From positions 11,012 through 18,439 of the forward strand of contig DBBL01000122.1 of assembly GCA_002292185.1 (NCBI GenBank): a stretch of DNA of 7,428 nucleotides, written 5' to 3'. The stretch comes from Akkermansiaceae bacterium UBA985. GTDB lineage: Bacteria; Verrucomicrobiota; Verrucomicrobiia; Verrucomicrobiales; Akkermansiaceae. The notes below the pieces were generated by a model. That model saw nothing but the letters and a program-made list of their open reading frames with translations. It did not search any database and was not told the origin of the DNA. The position numbers and the translations under genes are program-made. Positions 5,598 through 7,428 of this stretch are shown one piece after another (position 1 is the stretch's first letter; each line of letters opens with the position of its first letter).

Positions 5598-5885
5598 ATG
5601 TCTGAAGAAATCATTCCAGCCGACGAACTAGATGAAGCCCTCAAGCGCTGCCCTGAATGGGAAGCTGAAGGCGAAGCCATCACCCGCATCATCGAATTTG
5701 AAGAATACATGGAGGGTATTGATTTTGTAAATGATCTCGCCGAGATTGTTAATGAAGCTCAACACTTTCCCGAGATCGATATCCGTGACCTTACGGTGAC
5801 TATTCGTCTTAAAACGGCGGATGTAGGAGGTGTGACTGAAATTGATGTAGAGCTAGCCTCTCGCATCGATAACCTTGTCGATTAA
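5598..5885 (+). CDS. Pterin-4a-carbinolamine dehydratase (PCD/DCoH)-like protein with atypical active site
   Basis: PCD family members dehydrate 4a-hydroxytetrahydrobiopterin so that the cofactor of aromatic amino acid hydroxylases can be recycled. The 95 residues match the family length. Order of elements: an N-terminal strand/helix region with CPEWEAEGEAITRIIEFEEY (residues about 16-35), a helix FVNDLAEIVNEA (about 41-52), then QHFPEIDIRDLTVTIRL and KTADVGGVTEIDVELASRID. The normal core reads HHP...Y...THD.GGLTE.D..LA. Here the second His is Phe, the Tyr position is Asp and the third His is Ala, while the GG.TE.D..LA..ID part is kept. Fold membership is likely; dehydratase activity is doubtful. 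The ATG at 5598 is preferred over a TTG at 5526, which would add 24 non-conserved residues. No Shine-Dalgarno and no phenylalanine hydroxylase gene are seen. Confidence 0.75.
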   Translation: MSEEIIPADELDEALKRCPEWEAEGEAITRIIEFEEYMEGIDFVNDLAEIVNEAQHFPEIDIRDLTVTIRLKTADVGGVTEIDVELASRIDNLVD

Positions 5886-5942
5886 CTTTTGATAAGCTCG
5901 GTAGATCATCTCGATAGGATACCCAGCGCATAACACTTTACT

Positions 5943-5978
5943 AACCGGTAGCCTTGATCGTGAGGCTGCCGGTTTTTT
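5943..5978 (+). terminator. Intrinsic terminator after the dehydratase-like gene
   Basis: AACCGGTAGCCT (5943-5954) pairs with AGGCTGCCGGTT (5963-5974), 12 bp with one G-U pair and an 8-nt loop. It runs into six T (5973-5978). It begins 57 nt after the stop. On the minus strand the stem is followed by AGTAAAG, so it is not a good terminator for the convergent membrane protein gene. Confidence 0.92.
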
Positions 5979-6014
5979 CGTATAGGGTAGTGGCGTCTAA
6001 AGCGCTGTGATCTG

Positions 6015-6746
6015 TCAGCGGGCTAATAAGATTTGGTCGTTTTGCATGCCTGTTATTTTCTTCAGGCTGGAAACCAATCGCCACATAATGACCATGAGAA
6101 TAACAAGCATGGGCAGGCCAATTACAGCAAAACCCCAGCCGGTTAGTTTAGCGACACCATCATTAAAGTCCTCCTGTGAGCCAGTGTTTTCTGTAAGGAA
6201 GTGAAGCGCCAAAAAGTAGTTCATCACCATACTTAGAAAAAAAGATCCGGCGAGTAACAGCGTGCCTGAGAAGATGAGCTTCTTATAATCAGCTTCAGCA
6301 GATTTTTCCTTGATGCGTTTTTCTATAGTTGGAATATCGAAGAAATCAGGGTTGTAGAGAAAGACTCTGATAAGGGGTGTTTTCGTCCAATGGGATACAA
6401 AGATGGTTACGCCAAAAACAAAAGGGATGGCAGCTTCCTTCAATGCAAACCATAGAGGGGCAGCGGTGTCTACTGTGCCGTTGTCTTTGTATGCCATGAT
6501 GGCAATGCCACCAGTAAGCAGAATACTGACAATGCCGAGGATGGAAAAGAAGTTGGGCTTCCTCGTTTTGATGAGATGGTGAACGCCATAGATTACGGGC
6601 AGGGAGACGGCAACCAGCATTCCCGCCACTGGGCCAATGTGCCAGATCTTGTCACCATTTTTACCTAAAAAGCTAAGGGCTACGATAGGGATGAGAACAT
6701 TCCACATGATATTGGCTAGTGGATGGTCTTGTTGTTTATTGGGCAT
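6015..6746 (-). CDS. Six-helix membrane protein, VC0807-like family
   Basis: The 243-residue product has about six hydrophobic segments: roughly 11-27, 37-56, 66-85, 98-117, 157-183 and 203-226. Family-like stretches recalled from VC0807-type proteins are NPLxN...IPI near the start (here HPLANIMWNVLIPI, 8-21), FFSILGIVSILLTGGI (66-81), FALKEAAIPFVFG (100-112), TPLIRVFLYNP (123-133) and LLLAGSFFLSMVMNYFLA (163-180). The C-terminus ends GMQNDQILLAR, with the L-x(0-2)-I-L pattern seen in relatives. No enzyme motif or signal peptide is evident. No function is established to my knowledge; older annotations that link the family to intracellular septation are weak. The ATG at 6746 has only a purine-poor leader (ACAAGAAAC). 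The gene converges on the dehydratase-like gene and follows fba on the same strand after a terminator, so it should have its own promoter. Confidence 0.75.
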   Translation of the reverse strand: MPNKQQDHPLANIMWNVLIPIVALSFLGKNGDKIWHIGPVAGMLVAVSLPVIYGVHHLIKTRKPNFFSILGIVSILLTGGIAIMAYKDNGTVDTAAPLWFALKEAAIPFVFGVTIFVSHWTKTPLIRVFLYNPDFFDIPTIEKRIKEKSAEADYKKLIFSGTLLLAGSFFLSMVMNYFLALHFLTENTGSQEDFNDGVAKLTGWGFAVIGLPMLVILMVIMWRLVSSLKKITGMQNDQILLAR

Positions 6747-6829
6747 GTTTCTTGTAGCTTAGTGAGCTTAGTTGTAGGCCTAGTTGAATTGGGCCAAACA
6801 TTGTTGCTCAGGTGTAAGATGTATATGAT

Positions 6830-6870
6830 AAAACAACGGCAAGCCCTGCAGTAACAGGAATTGCCGTTGT
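6830..6870 (-). terminator. Intrinsic terminator of the aldolase gene
   Basis: On the minus strand ACAACGGCAA (6870-6861) pairs perfectly with TTGCCGTTGT (6842-6833), 10 bp. Inside, after a 2x2 internal loop, CCTG (6858-6855) pairs with CAGG (6848-6845) around a 6-nt loop. The stem continues into TTTT (6833-6830) then ATCAT. It starts 18 nt after the aldolase stop codon. The T-run is short, so read-through into the membrane protein gene is possible. Confidence 0.8.
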
Positions 6871-6888
6871 ATCTAAAGTGTTTATCAA

Positions 6889-7428
6889 TTAAATTTTGCC
6901 GTAGATCGAGTTGCCAGTGGACAGTAGATCGTCGCAGCATTCTTTAAGGCGATCGCAAAGGCTCTGCTCGGCTTTTTTAAGGTAACCACGTGGGTCATAG
7001 GTTTTTTTGTTGCCCACTTCACCATCAATTTTAAGCACTCCTTCGATGTTTTCGCAGATGTGTTTAACGATAGGTCTAGTAAATGCATACTGAGTATCCG
7101 TATCGATGTTCATCTTAATGACGCCGTAGCCGAGGGTCTCGCGAATATCAGAAAGTTCTGATCCCGAACCACCATGGAAGACGAGATCCATTTCAGCGTC
7201 TTTACCGTATTTCTCCATGACTGCATTTTGACCGTCGCGTAGGATGGTGGGTTTCAGTTTTACTGAGCCGGGCTTGTAGGCGCCATGAACATTGCCAAAG
7301 GTGGCAGCAAACATGAAGCGGCCGATGCCATTGAGGGTTTCGTATACCTGGACCATGTCTTCGGTGCTGGTGTATAATTTCTCAGCAGGGAGGCCAGAAG
7401 TGTCATGACCGTCCTCTTCTCCGCCGAC
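6889..7428 (-). CDS. fbaA: Class IIA fructose-1,6-bisphosphate aldolase, C-terminal half (5' end outside the window)
   Basis: This metal-dependent enzyme reversibly cleaves fructose 1,6-bisphosphate to glyceraldehyde 3-phosphate and dihydroxyacetone phosphate in glycolysis and gluconeogenesis. The 179 residues present align closely, from memory, with about residues 180-359 of E. coli FbaA. The first visible residues are GGEEDG, whose Glu pair belongs to the active site. Next are the zinc-ligand histidine in FGNVHG (fragment residues 44-49), the second zinc-ligand histidine and phosphate-binding glycine loop in VFHGGSGS (83-90), and the substrate-binding NIDTDTQ (107-113). KTYDPRGYL (142-150) near the C-terminus marks the class IIA subgroup, distinct from GatY/KbaY types. 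The catalytic Asp and first zinc ligands are beyond the window edge. The frame is open to base 7428, so an internal Met at 7356 is not the start. Stop TAA is at 6891-6889. Confidence 0.96.
   Translation of the reverse strand, partial: VGGEEDGHDTSGLPAEKLYTSTEDMVQVYETLNGIGRFMFAATFGNVHGAYKPGSVKLKPTILRDGQNAVMEKYGKDAEMDLVFHGGSGSELSDIRETLGYGVIKMNIDTDTQYAFTRPIVKHICENIEGVLKIDGEVGNKKTYDPRGYLKKAEQSLCDRLKECCDDLLSTGNSIYGKI

Noticed and set aside
5512..5631. A 39-codon + strand ORF (MKKHACQINATASK...) overlapping the start of the dehydratase-like gene.
   Set aside because: It has no recognisable protein character, lies in a different frame from the conserved gene and has no supporting signal beyond an A-rich leader.
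6003..6020. Hairpin CGCTG/CAGCG at the end of the membrane protein gene as its terminator.
   Set aside because: Only 5 bp, overlaps the stop codon and has no T-run on the minus strand.
5450..6771. Shared 11-mer AGTGAGCTTAG just upstream of both minus-strand starts (5450-5460 and 6761-6771), with a tandem 9-nt repeat at 6756-6773.
   Set aside because: Several identical 11-mer pairs are expected by chance in 7.4 kb, and the distances to the two start codons differ (5 versus about 15 nt).
1..7428. CRISPR, tRNA, rRNA, insertion sequence or phage attachment sites.
   Set aside because: No spaced direct repeats, cloverleaf-like sequences, transposase motifs or terminal inverted repeats were found on reading both strands.

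Overview
The window is a bacterial chromosomal segment, most probably from the Verrucomicrobiota (Verrucomicrobiales-like). The lineage is inferred from three things: a ribosomal protein segment in the order rpsE-rplO-secY with no rpmD, an S5 with a long low-complexity N-terminal extension, and a small basic protein whose N-terminus (MGKQHNKIIKRSRRKEYLKR) resembles one I recall from that phylum. No 16S or other decisive marker is present, so the assignment is moderate. No CRISPR array, insertion sequence, tRNA, rRNA or prophage signal was seen.

Positions 1-2868 hold the end of a spc-type ribosomal operon on the + strand: the 3' part of rpsE (uS5), then rplO (uL15), a 149-nt structured leader, secY, and a strong intrinsic terminator. 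Ribosome assembly proteins and the protein-export channel are therefore made together. The operon stops right after secY instead of running on into the usual map/infA/rpsM block.

Positions 2923-4940 hold, on the + strand, a long-form allosteric threonine deaminase (ilvA, GTG start) and a 95-residue lysine/alanine-repeat protein of histone H1/Hc type. After these comes an 11-codon ORF with the only strong Shine-Dalgarno sequence found at an ORF start, then a near-perfect terminator.

Positions 5002-5978 hold a divergent pair. On the minus strand is a short lipoprotein with a BamE/SmpA-like motif and a Tyr/Gly-rich insert. On the plus strand is a pterin-4a-carbinolamine dehydratase-like protein whose active-site residues look mostly replaced, followed by its own terminator.

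Positions 6015-7428 hold two minus-strand genes: a six-helix membrane protein resembling the VC0807 family, and, upstream of it, the C-terminal half of a class IIA fructose-bisphosphate aldolase with an intrinsic terminator between them.

Most of this is conserved housekeeping content. I do not see a convincing new multi-gene system. The items most worth a second look are the RG-repeat tail on S5 (which resembles the tail of eukaryotic uS5/RPS2), the absence of Shine-Dalgarno sequences at all seven visible gene starts, the strong-SD microORF after the histone-like gene, the extra C-terminal helix on SecY, and the degenerate dehydratase.
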